Assembly (NCBI GenBank): GCA_019419545.1
Contig: DXZT01000031.1
Coordinates: 8,691-72,690 of the forward strand
Source of the DNA: Collinsella sp.
GTDB lineage: Bacteria > Actinomycetota > Coriobacteriia > Coriobacteriales > Coriobacteriaceae
Direction: 5' to 3'
Length of the DNA: 64,000 nt
Shown: in pieces, positions 1 through 7,165 of the stretch
Layout of the letters: each line of letters opens with the position of its first letter
Numbering within the stretch: the stretch's first letter is position 1
Program-made: the position numbers and the translations under genes
Notes under the pieces: model-generated
Seen by the model: the letters and a program-made list of their open reading frames with translations, nothing else
Databases searched by the model: none
What the model was told of the DNA's origin: nothing

Positions 1-501
1 GCCGCGAACCAGGTACTCCAGCGTCTCGAGCAGGCCGATGACGACCACGCGGTCACGGACGGCCTCGACGGCCGCCGCGATCTGGGCCGCATTACGGCCC
101 TCGTCCACCAGGCGCAGGGCATACTCGACCAGGACACGCTCACCCAGAGTGACGTTGTTGCTATCCACCACGTACACGTCGCCGCCCGGCGCCTCGGCAA
201 GTGCGGTACGGGCACTCTGATTGGTGCCCGAAAGCTTAGCGCCCACGGTAATAATCACAGCCTCATCGCCGGCATCACGCGCCTCGGCAATAGCCTGCGA
301 AAACGCGTACGGGTTGACCTGGCCGGTCTTGGGCAGCTCATCGCGCTCCACGAGCATCTCGTAAAAGCGCTGGTGATCGATGTCGACGCCATCCATGTAC
401 ACATCGGTGCCAAAGGTGACGGACAACGGCAGAACACGCAGAGCGGGGTGCTCAGCCGGTGACATATCGCTTGCGGAATCGGTAATAATGCGGACGGACA
501 T
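1..501 (-). CDS. DegV family protein (C-terminal part outside window)
   Basis: Reading leftward from the ATG at 501, the frame stays open for 167 codons and runs off the window edge, so the protein is partial. It begins MSVRIITDSASDMSPAE, the characteristic DegV N-terminus, followed by a region with LPKTGQVNP and AKLSGTNQSA, which match the segments that bind a fatty-acid carboxylate in this family. DegV/FakB proteins present fatty acids to a fatty-acid kinase; the lipid bound here cannot be read. An AAAGGA ribosome site lies just upstream of the ATG. It is one of three DegV-type genes in the window (others at 35411 and 50305). A MarR regulator gene lies upstream on the same strand, but a hairpin terminator separates them. 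Confidence 0.88.
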   Translation of the reverse strand, partial: MSVRIITDSASDMSPAEHPALRVLPLSVTFGTDVYMDGVDIDHQRFYEMLVERDELPKTGQVNPYAFSQAIAEARDAGDEAVIITVGAKLSGTNQSARTALAEAPGGDVYVVDSNNVTLGERVLVEYALRLVDEGRNAAQIAAAVEAVRDRVVVIGLLETLEYLVRG

Positions 502-541
502 AGCGAATCCTTTCTTGCGCAGGTCTCGCGCAGGGAATTTT

Positions 542-583
542 GACAACAAAGTCCCGGCACGGCTCACGCGCTCAAACGGGACT
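542..583 (-). terminator. Hairpin terminator after the MarR gene
   Basis: On the minus strand an AGTCCCG arm (577-583) pairs with CGGGACT (550-556) across a loop of about 20 nt and is followed by TTGTTGT. It lies between the MarR stop and the DegV start, so it probably limits read-through. The U-tract is short. Confidence 0.5.
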
Positions 584-620
584 ATGCAGTTTTTAATGGG
601 AAGCAAATGCCTTGGCGGCC

Positions 621-1070
621 TTAGATCTCACGCAGGGTGTTGAGAATCGTACGCAGCGACGCATACATCTGCTCGCGCTGCTCCACACCCATAGCCTTAC
701 CGGTGGTGTCGAGCACCTCGCGAATGATGCGGTCCGCCTCGCTCATGCTCTCGCCGCCCAGAGCGGTCAGGCGCACCGGGGCACGATACTTAACGGCCGC
801 ATCACCCGAGTCGTCGACCTCGACGTAGCCGCCCTCCTCCAGATGCGCGAGCGTGCGCGAGACGGCGGCACGGGTCACGCCTGCCATGCGAGCCAGGTCA
901 GCGCCAGTCAGGCCGTCCTTGCTGCGCTCAAGATAGTACAAGCACATAACGTCGGAGCCCTTGAGGCCCAGCCTTGCGCCCTCGGATGTCTTAATGCGCT
1001 GGATCTCCTTGTAGAGCCCGCTGATCAGTCCGACAAAGTCCTCGAAACGTGTCTCGTCGTTCTGCTGCAT
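621..1070 (-). CDS. MarR family transcriptional regulator
   Basis: The 149-residue protein has the size and layout of MarR dimeric winged-helix repressors. An N-terminal dimerisation helix is followed by a helix-turn-helix around GLTGADLARMAGVTRAAVSR (residues about 53-72). A wing ending in KYRAPVRLTALG follows, then C-terminal helices. Such proteins usually respond to small aromatic or lipid ligands; nothing here names the ligand. It is upstream of a DegV-type fatty-acid-binding protein on the same strand, and a role in lipid control is only a guess. The start is placed at ATG 1070. Confidence 0.85.
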   Translation of the reverse strand: MQQNDETRFEDFVGLISGLYKEIQRIKTSEGARLGLKGSDVMCLYYLERSKDGLTGADLARMAGVTRAAVSRTLAHLEEGGYVEVDDSGDAAVKYRAPVRLTALGGESMSEADRIIREVLDTTGKAMGVEQREQMYASLRTILNTLREI

Positions 1071-1174
1071 GGGAGACGACCGCCTTTCGCTTACATGATG
1101 CTAACGGGTAAACATCTTAGCCGCACGAGGCAACACCCATACCCAAATATCCCATTTGTTAACCCATCAACATA

Positions 1175-1215
1175 AAAACCACCACAAAGGGGACAGGCAC
1201 CTTTGTAGTGGTTTT
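1175..1215. repeat. GGGACAGGCACC hairpin repeat, copy 1
   Basis: Arms AAAACCACCACAAAGG and CTTTGTAGTGGTTTT are near-perfect inverted repeats around the loop GGACAGGCAC. The same element recurs at 2135, 16188 and 28964, always between genes. It resembles the short palindromic repeats mobilised by RAYT-type single-strand transposases; that link is inferred. Confidence 0.85.
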
Positions 1216-1243
1216 GACCGGCGAACATGATCCGCAGGCGTCG

Positions 1244-1963
1244 TTACAGTTCCACGCAGGGATTGTCGCGGGTCACAAGCGTCTTAACGACAACCGTCGC
1301 TCCCAGATAGCGCTCGAGCAACTCGGCGAGACGATCAACGGCAGCCTGGCAATCCCCCATCCGCTCGGGCTCCACGCACTCAATCGCCAGGAATGCATCG
1401 GCCGAATCGTCGGACAGCGCCGTGCGAACGCCATCGCGCCAGTTCCAGCAGCGGCATACGGCGCCCGCATCATCGATGTAGGCGAGCTCGCCGGGCAGCG
1501 TCGGGTCATCCGTTTCCTCGCCAAGTGGCAGGAACGCATCGCCGCCGTCAGTCACCTTCAAGCAAAGATCCCCCTCAATCGCATGCAGGTCCTCGCCGCC
1601 AACGGGCAGCGCGTAGGTCAGCGACACCGTGTTGTAGATGTCCACCGCGGGCGTAATGTGGCCCACCGGTTTGCCCTTGAGCACGCGCTTGAGCAGGTTC
1701 TCAATTGAGCAACGCGCGCCCTTTTTGGTCTTGAACAGCCGATAAGCCTCGCGCCATGCCTTGACCGGTGCGTTCTCGCTGATAGTATCGCTGGTCAGAT
1801 GACGCTCCGCGTCGATATTGGCGCGGTCGAGCAACGCCGCAATCGCGTCCACGTCCTCTTGAGGAATCTGAGCCGCGGGCTTCATGCCCTTTACGACCAC
1901 AACACCGACAGCCGCCTGCGGAAATAGCTCCCAAAACGAATCCTCGGCAATAAAGCTCTTCAT
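1244..1963 (-). CDS. B3/B4 domain-containing protein
   Basis: This 239-residue soluble protein resembles stand-alone B3/B4 domains, the fold that forms the editing/binding module of the phenylalanyl-tRNA synthetase beta chain. Supporting features are the N-terminal block with VGVVVVKGM, the central KPVGHITPAVDIYNTVSL segment (PAVD.YN is typical) and the later GELAYIDDAGAVCRCWNWRDG. Free-standing members are proposed to edit mischarged tRNA or act as auxiliary enzymes, but the substrate is unknown. The start is set at ATG 1963 because GGGAG lies 6-7 nt upstream; an earlier in-frame ATG at 1978 would overlap that ribosome site. A strong hairpin with a U-tract lies in its upstream region and may attenuate it. 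Confidence 0.72.
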   Translation of the reverse strand: MKSFIAEDSFWELFPQAAVGVVVVKGMKPAAQIPQEDVDAIAALLDRANIDAERHLTSDTISENAPVKAWREAYRLFKTKKGARCSIENLLKRVLKGKPVGHITPAVDIYNTVSLTYALPVGGEDLHAIEGDLCLKVTDGGDAFLPLGEETDDPTLPGELAYIDDAGAVCRCWNWRDGVRTALSDDSADAFLAIECVEPERMGDCQAAVDRLAELLERYLGATVVVKTLVTRDNPCVEL

Positions 1964-2005
1964 GTGCTCTCCCTTCATAGCATGCGCCCGAGCCCGGGTG
2001 CCTAA

Positions 2006-2066
2006 ACAAAAAGCGCCCTTACGACGGCCACCTTCAAAGTCCTACGGTGCCGCCACAAGAGCGCTT
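2006..2066 (-). terminator. Strong intrinsic terminator or attenuator upstream of the B3/B4 gene
   Basis: On the minus strand AAGCGCTCTT (2057-2066) pairs over all ten bases (one G-U) with AAGGGCGCTT (2011-2020). An inner GGCGGCACC/GGTGGCCGTC stem and a run of Ts follow. It lies downstream of pckA and about 45 nt before the B3/B4 start. It could be the pckA terminator. If the promoter at 2108-2136 is real, it is instead a leader attenuator. Confidence 0.7.
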
Positions 2067-2107
2067 ACGCTGCCCCCATCCGGAGAAGGGAGCGATATGT
2101 CAGGCGT

Positions 2108-2136
2108 ATTGTAACCCGAGTCATCCGCGCGAGTAA
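2108..2136 (-). promoter_or_regulatory. Candidate promoter for the B3/B4 gene
   Basis: The minus strand shows TTACTC, a 17-nt spacer and TACAAT preceded by GGT. A transcript from here would have a leader of roughly 140 nt containing the 2006-2066 hairpin. The -35 is weak and the call rests on the good -10. Confidence 0.4.
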
Positions 2137-2175
2137 AACCACCACAAAGGTGCCTGTCCCCTTTATGGTGGTTTT
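2135..2175. repeat. GGGACAGGCACC hairpin repeat, copy 2 (inverted loop)
   Basis: The arms AAAACCACCACAAAGG and CTTTATGGTGGTTTT match copy 1, but the loop reads TGCCTGTCCC, the reverse complement of the loop in the other copies. The element is therefore inserted in the opposite orientation, 15 nt after the pckA stop. Confidence 0.85.
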
Positions 2176-2190
2176 GGGTCTGAGGCGACG

Positions 2191-3861
2191 CTAGTGGCGA
2201 AGTCCCAGCAGGCCGTGGCCGCGATGACGGGCGTCGGCGTGCACCTGAGCATGCGGACCGGCGGCCTTGACGGATTCGGGCAGGTGCGAGTACTTCTTCT
2301 CGAAGTTCTCCTCGAACATCACGGCCAAGTTGTGCGCGGCCTCGTCGTAGCGAGCGGTACTCTGCCAATACTGGCGCGGCACCAGGATGCCGTCGGGTAC
2401 GCCGTGGCACGTGGTGGGAATGTCGACGTTAAAGATGTCGTCGTGCACGAACTCGCTGTCCTCGATGGTACCGTCGAGGGCGCGGGCCACCAGGGCGCGC
2501 GTGTAGGCAAGCTCGATGCGATGACCCACGCCGTAGCCGCCGCCGATCCAGCCGGTGTTGACCAGGTACACACGCGTGCGGCCGTCGGCGATGCGCTCAC
2601 CGAGCATCTTGGCATAGACCATGGGGTCGAGCGGCATAAACGGCTCGCCAAACAGCGAAGAGAACGTGGGCGTGGGCTCGGTGACGCCGACCTCGGTGCC
2701 GGGGATCTTGGCCGTAAAGCCCGTCACAAAGTGATACATGGCGGAGTCGGCCGTCAGGCGCGAGATGGGCGGCAGCACGCCAAAGGCATCGCAGGTCAGG
2801 AAGAGCACGACGCTTGGAGTGGTGCCCATGCCCTTGGTCCACGCGTTGGGAATGTGCTCCACAGGGTATGCCACGCGCGTGTTGTGCGTGATCGAGATGT
2901 CGTCGTAGTTGGGCTTGCGGTTCTCGTCGAGCACCACGTTTTCGCAGATCGCGCCAAAGCGGACGGCGTTGAAGATCTCAGGCTCGTGGAACGCGTCCAG
3001 GCCCTCGCATTTGGCGTAGCAGCCACCCTCGATGTTGAAGATGCCCATGTCGGACCAACCGTGTTCGTCGTCGCCGATCAGCAGGCGCGTGGGGTTGGCC
3101 GAAAGCGTGGTCTTGCCGGTGCCGGAGAGGCCAAAGAACACGGCGGTCTCATGCGTGACGGGGTCCATACTGGCCGAGCAATGCATGGGCAGCACGTCGT
3201 CCTCGACGGGCAGCAGGTAATTCATGACGCTGAAAATGGACTTTTTGATCTCGCCGGAGTAGCCGGTGCCGGCGACCAGAATCACGCGCTCCTGGAAGTT
3301 AATGACCACGGCGGCGCTAGAGTTGAGGCCCTTGATGGCGGGATCGCACTGGTAGCCCGGCGCGGCGAGCACGCAGAAGTCCGGCTCGCCGGTGCGTGCG
3401 ATTTCACGGGCAAGCGGGCGGGCGAGCATCTGCTTAATAAAGAGCGCCTGGCTGGCACGCTCGCAGGCGACAAGCAGACGACGCGTATGGTTGCGGTCGG
3501 CACCGGCCATACCGCGAGTGACGAACACGTCGCGCTCGTTGAGATAGTCGACGATGTCGGCCTTGATGGCCTCGTAGCTCTCGACAGACAGCGGGCGGTT
3601 GACGGCACCCCAGGCAATCTTGTCGTGAACATCGGGGGTGTCAACGATAAAGCGGTCATTAGGCGAGCGGCCAGTGCGCTCCCCCGTCTCGATCACCAGC
3701 GCGCCGTTGGAGGCCATACGACCTTCGTTGCGACGGATGGCGTGCTCGACGAGCTCGGCTGCCGGCAGGTCGACCAGCAGGCGGGGCTGGTTCTCGGCAG
3801 GATCTTCGACCAGCGTAATGCCAAAGTTGGACAGAACTTCTGCAGGGGTAACACCTGGCAT
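2191..3861 (-). CDS. pckA: Phosphoenolpyruvate carboxykinase (ATP)
   Basis: The 556-residue cytosolic enzyme interconverts oxaloacetate plus ATP with PEP, CO2 and ADP. The ATP-type signature is clear: the P-loop GLSGTGKTTLS, the kinase-2 region IGDDEHGWSDMGIFNIEGG with its metal-binding acids, and the N-terminal ERTGRSPNDRFIVD. Length fits the bacterial ATP-dependent family. The start is ATG 3861 (MPGVTPAEVLSNFG), preceded by AGGAGG; upstream in-frame codons lack family similarity. In an anaerobic gut actinobacterium it may run toward oxaloacetate or serve gluconeogenesis together with the fbp gene at 51516. Two palindromes at 3903-3951 lie in its upstream region and may be operators. Confidence 0.97.
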   Translation of the reverse strand: MPGVTPAEVLSNFGITLVEDPAENQPRLLVDLPAAELVEHAIRRNEGRMASNGALVIETGERTGRSPNDRFIVDTPDVHDKIAWGAVNRPLSVESYEAIKADIVDYLNERDVFVTRGMAGADRNHTRRLLVACERASQALFIKQMLARPLAREIARTGEPDFCVLAAPGYQCDPAIKGLNSSAAVVINFQERVILVAGTGYSGEIKKSIFSVMNYLLPVEDDVLPMHCSASMDPVTHETAVFFGLSGTGKTTLSANPTRLLIGDDEHGWSDMGIFNIEGGCYAKCEGLDAFHEPEIFNAVRFGAICENVVLDENRKPNYDDISITHNTRVAYPVEHIPNAWTKGMGTTPSVVLFLTCDAFGVLPPISRLTADSAMYHFVTGFTAKIPGTEVGVTEPTPTFSSLFGEPFMPLDPMVYAKMLGERIADGRTRVYLVNTGWIGGGYGVGHRIELAYTRALVARALDGTIEDSEFVHDDIFNVDIPTTCHGVPDGILVPRQYWQSTARYDEAAHNLAVMFEENFEKKYSHLPESVKAAGPHAQVHADARHRGHGLLGLRH

Positions 3862-3902
3862 GGGGCCTCCTTTAAAAGCGCGACACGTGGACGAGGCGCG
3901 CA

Positions 3903-3951
3903 CTTTACTCACGTAAAGCCCGTTGTACCCGTTATGCAAAAACGTTTTTGC
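3903..3951. promoter_or_regulatory. Two palindromic operator candidates upstream of pckA
   Basis: CTTTAC-TCAC-GTAAAG (3903-3918) is a 6-4-6 inverted repeat. GCAAAAACGTTTTTGC (3936-3951) is a perfect 16-bp palindrome centred on CG, as in LacI/CcpA-type operators. Both are within 90 nt of the pckA start. No regulator gene for them is nearby. Confidence 0.45.
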
Positions 3952-4052
3952 GGCAACGGCGAAGCGCCCGCCCAACGGTCAAAAATCGCACGCAAGCGGC
4001 CTAGTCGTTAGGGACACTCTTGAACAGGCAACAACCAAGGAGCGACCCCGGA

Positions 4053-4102
4053 TGCCGGCACTTAGGGACGTTCCCAAAGTGCCGGCACATAAGGAACGTC
4101 CC
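4053..4102. repeat. GGGAC-type composite hairpin
   Basis: TGCCGGCACTT (4053-4063) pairs with AAGTGCCGGCA (4077-4087). The loop half GGGACGTTCC (4065-4074) can pair instead with GGAACGTCCC (4093-4102), so two alternative stems share bases. The GGGACGTTC motif recurs at 42499. The rest of the 3862-4213 gap shows only the pckA and flippase upstream regions. Confidence 0.6.
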
Positions 4103-4213
4103 CAAATGCCGTCTACTGAATGGCGCCGCCGAAATTATCGAACAACCTGTTCAAAAACACGAACGAACACCGTCGCGTCTATACTAGAGCGCAGCAATAG
4201 AAAGGACTCCGCT

Positions 4214-5788
4214 TTGAGCATCACGCCCATCGATAGCATTCGCCGCGCCATCGCCCGCCGCAATGGCGTCGCCGACCCCACCGTATCGGACGGGGCGCAC
4301 GGGCAGGGCGGACGCATCGAGAACGGCCTGTTCCCCGCATCGCACACCGCCGAGGAGCTCGCACGAATCCAAGAGCTAAGCCAGCGTAACGCCGGCGGTC
4401 CCGACAGCAGCCAGGCCACACGCCGTCGCCGCGAGCGCAATCGCCAGCCCGGCCCCATCCACCGCATGGTCAATGCCTGGTGGAACCGCCTGCTCGGAGC
4501 CGTCTACGGCGGCGGCTTCTCCACGCAAGAAGCCGAGTACGAAGATCACGCCACCCGTCGCGACTACCTTTGGAATACCCTGGGCACCGCCGTGTGGGGC
4601 ATGGCGTTTCCGTTGCTCACCATCGTGTCCACACAGCTCGCGGGCGCCGAGGAGGCTGGCAAATTCTCCATCGCCTTTGTCACCGGCACGCTCATCATGA
4701 TCGCGTGCAACTACGGCGTGCGCAATTTCCAGGTCTCGGACATCGACGAAAAGACGTCCTTTGCCTCTTACCAGCTCAACCGCTGGCTCTGCGGAGCGCT
4801 CGCGCTGGCATGCGGCCTGGTATACAGCAGCGCCCGCGGCTACGATGCGCAGATGGCCACGATCGGCCTGGGCGTCTACCTCTATAAGGTGATCGACGGC
4901 ATCGCCGACGTGTACGAGGGCCGCCTGCAGCAGGCCGACAAGCTCTATTTGGCCGGCATGAGCCAAACGCTGCGTTCCGCCGGCGTCATCGCGGTCTTTA
5001 GCGTGGCACTGTTCCTCACGCGCAGCATGCCCATCGCGGCCATGGCCATGGGTGTCACCGCCATCGCCTCGCTCGTGCTGGTCACCGCGCCGCTTGCCCT
5101 GCTCGAGACCGAAAAATCGCGCCACGTGAGCCTGCGCGAGGTCGGCCACCTGTTTGTCCAGTGCGCCCCGCTCTTTGGTGCACTGTTCCTGTTCAACCTT
5201 ATTGAGAGCATGCCCAAGTTTGTGATGGAAGGCACGCTGGCATACAAATATCAGCTGTACTTTAATGCCCTGTTCTTTCCGGCGCAGGCTATTTTGCTGA
5301 GCATTGGATTTATCTATAAACCGCAGCTCCTGCGCTTGTCGAGCATTTGGGCTAATCCTCGCAAGCGTCGTCGCTTTGACCTGATTATTGTTGCCGTTAT
5401 GGCGCTGATCGCGGTCATCACCGGCGTGTGCGCCGCATTTATGGCAGGTCCCGGTATTCCCCTCATGAGCTTTATGTACGGCCTCAATTTTGAGCGCTAC
5501 CGCACGCTGGCACTGCTGATGGTTGTCGCCGGCGGCGTCACCGCGGCCATCGACTTTATCTACGCCATCATCACGGTGCTGCGCCATGCCGGCGACGTCA
5601 CCAAAATCTACCTGATCTGCTTCGCCGTAAGCGTAGTGCTGCCGGTGATCCTGATCAACCTGCTGGGTCTGATGGGCGCCGTGGTGAGCTACCTAGCCAT
5701 CATGGCCCTACTCCTGGTGCTGCTGATTATCGAATACGCCCACATCCGCCAACGCATCGAGCGCGACCGCAACCCGTACGGCGCCTAA
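4214..5788 (+). CDS. Flippase-like polytopic membrane protein (MATE/Wzx type)
   Basis: The 524-residue protein has a hydrophilic, Arg-rich N-terminal stretch of about 115 residues. A long run of hydrophobic segments follows, about 12 by eye, beginning with DYLWNTLGTAVWGMAFPLLT. The layout and the LAGAEEAGKFSIAFVTGTLI and NYGVRNFQVSDI segments match polysaccharide-type lipid-linked oligosaccharide flippases of the MOP superfamily. A role in moving cell-envelope glycolipids across the membrane is inferred. The start is TTG 4214, chosen because GAAAGGA lies 8 nt upstream; the frame is open from 3923 but that part is low-complexity and repeat-derived. No glycan synthesis genes adjoin it. Confidence 0.75.
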   Translation: MSITPIDSIRRAIARRNGVADPTVSDGAHGQGGRIENGLFPASHTAEELARIQELSQRNAGGPDSSQATRRRRERNRQPGPIHRMVNAWWNRLLGAVYGGGFSTQEAEYEDHATRRDYLWNTLGTAVWGMAFPLLTIVSTQLAGAEEAGKFSIAFVTGTLIMIACNYGVRNFQVSDIDEKTSFASYQLNRWLCGALALACGLVYSSARGYDAQMATIGLGVYLYKVIDGIADVYEGRLQQADKLYLAGMSQTLRSAGVIAVFSVALFLTRSMPIAAMAMGVTAIASLVLVTAPLALLETEKSRHVSLREVGHLFVQCAPLFGALFLFNLIESMPKFVMEGTLAYKYQLYFNALFFPAQAILLSIGFIYKPQLLRLSSIWANPRKRRRFDLIIVAVMALIAVITGVCAAFMAGPGIPLMSFMYGLNFERYRTLALLMVVAGGVTAAIDFIYAIITVLRHAGDVTKIYLICFAVSVVLPVILINLLGLMGAVVSYLAIMALLLVLLIIEYAHIRQRIERDRNPYGA

Positions 5789-5835
5789 TTGGCGCAATGG
5801 GGGGTCTCGTTGCGGACGATTTGTGACACGCAAAA

Positions 5836-5958
5836 CTAAGTGAGTAGACTTTTGCCGAATCCCTGACCACACCGGCAAAACACAAGTCAGTGACCTGCGG
5901 TTTTGTTGAGGCAAATTTGCCGGCTGCTCGGCATTTCCAAAAAAGTCTACTCACTTAG
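5836..5958. repeat. 123-bp inverted-repeat element
   Basis: An 18-bp perfect inverted repeat (CTAAGTGAGTAGACTTTT at 5836-5853, its complement at 5941-5958) encloses 87 bp that hold further short stems (GCCGAA, GCCGGC). It lies between the convergent flippase and phosphatase genes, so it may also end transcription. A short GTCCCGTCCCAAATTAGCT motif follows at about 6042-6060. Confidence 0.75.
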
Positions 5959-6072
5959 CCAGCGGGCAGCCAAATGATTATTTAATCCCCGTCCGAGAGA
6001 AGTCAATTAGCGGGCAGAAGGGCAAAAGTAGTCAAAAAAGTCCCGTCCCAAATTAGCTACCACTTGCACCGA

Positions 6073-6912
6073 TTATTCGCCCGGGTTGATGTTCGCGTAG
6101 AACTCCGCCCCGTCGTCCAGACGCAGGATACCGACGCGACCGAACTCGGAGCCGGTGGCGGCAGCGCAGTCGATGTCGATGCGATCGGGCACACCGGCGG
6201 CATCCTCGCCGCCCAGGCGCACGATCTGCCCGCGGCCCGACTCCTCATCGAGCCCCGCAAGACCACCGACCTCGCAATAACGCCCGAGCGACACCGTTGG
6301 CGTGTGACCGCTCACCACGACCGGACCCTTGCCCTCGGCAGAAAGCAGCCCGGTCGGCGCATCCCAATAGCCGTGACGAATCCACAGCAGGTCATCGGCC
6401 GACTGCACCGCGAGCATCTGCTGCAGCAGCTCGCGATCGGCACCCACCGCTCCAACGCCATCGGCACAATCGACGCCATGCTCAAGCAAAAACGCGCGCG
6501 CCGCCTCGGTCTGGATGCCGGCATGCACCAGCAGGTACGGGCGCTCCTCGGTCTCGGCCACCGCGTAGAGCGGCAGCGCGGCCATCCATCGCACGAGCTC
6601 CTCGTATGCCTCAAATTCCATGTCGTTGAGCTGCTCGCTCGTCGTCCAGCCACCGTTGATATCCCAGGTCTCGGCATCGAGCGGGTCCTGGCCAATGATG
6701 GCATCGAGCATGATCTGCTCGTGATTGCCCTTGAGCACGTGGGCGTTGGGCAGCGAGCGCACGAGCTTAATAACGCCGACCGGATCGGGCCCGCGATCGA
6801 TCATGTCGCCCAGCACGTACAGCGTGTCGTCGGACGTCAACGAGATCTTAGACAGGGCCTCGTCAAGCGCACGCACGTGCCCGTGAGCATCAGATGTCAC
6901 ATAGATCGCCAT
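6073..6912 (-). CDS. Metallophosphoesterase, PPP serine/threonine phosphatase family
   Basis: The 279-residue protein carries the PPP metal-site motifs in order. These are SDAHGH near residue 7 (DxH), GDMIDRGP near 35 (GDxxDRG), GNHE near 62, a histidine in LLVHAG and a late SGHTP. These residues hold two metals that hydrolyse phosphomonoesters. The natural substrate could be a phosphoprotein or a nucleotide such as Ap4A. The enzyme is cytosolic, with no signal peptide. A promoter candidate (TTTCCA-17-TACAAT) lies at 6988-7016. Confidence 0.9.
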   Translation of the reverse strand: MAIYVTSDAHGHVRALDEALSKISLTSDDTLYVLGDMIDRGPDPVGVIKLVRSLPNAHVLKGNHEQIMLDAIIGQDPLDAETWDINGGWTTSEQLNDMEFEAYEELVRWMAALPLYAVAETEERPYLLVHAGIQTEAARAFLLEHGVDCADGVGAVGADRELLQQMLAVQSADDLLWIRHGYWDAPTGLLSAEGKGPVVVSGHTPTVSLGRYCEVGGLAGLDEESGRGQIVRLGGEDAAGVPDRIDIDCAAATGSEFGRVGILRLDDGAEFYANINPGE

Positions 6913-6987
6913 GGTACGCCTCTCCTTGCATTGCGGTCTAAGCCCGGCGCCGCAACTAAAACTTCAAGTTGAACTTAAACGTTACCC

Positions 6988-7016
6988 ATTGTACTCCGTT
7001 GCAATAAAGCTGGAAA
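6988..7016 (-). promoter_or_regulatory. Promoter candidate for the phosphatase gene
   Basis: On the minus strand TTTCCA, a 17-nt spacer and TACAAT lie about 75 nt before the phosphatase start. The -10 has five of six consensus bases and the -35 has four. Confidence 0.45.
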
Positions 7017-7165
7017 GGGTTTCCGAGCAGAGGCAAAGACGGCAGCCGTCTATGACGATATCGCGCACGCCCGTAATCCGCCCCCATAAACCCGCCACCT
7101 TTGGGTACAAATAACCGCAGACAACTGACCGTGCCACGCCAACCACCCAGGAGCGGACACTATCC

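Noticed and set aside
2006..2130. T-box riboswitch before the B3/B4 gene
   Set aside because: Only a weak partial match to the antiterminator and no specifier loop or stem I.
2194..4011. Long plus-strand frame opposite pckA (605 codons)
   Set aside because: Antisense frame over a high-GC gene with no family resemblance; pckA is certain.
3923..4213. Upstream extension of the flippase frame to ATG 3923
   Set aside because: The stretch runs through the GGGAC hairpin and pckA upstream DNA, lacks membrane or family character, and a ribosome site supports TTG 4214.
6959..6980. AACTTCAAGTTGAACTT as a MerR/TetR operator
   Set aside because: The dyad has three mismatches and lies downstream of the predicted start site; no regulator is adjacent.
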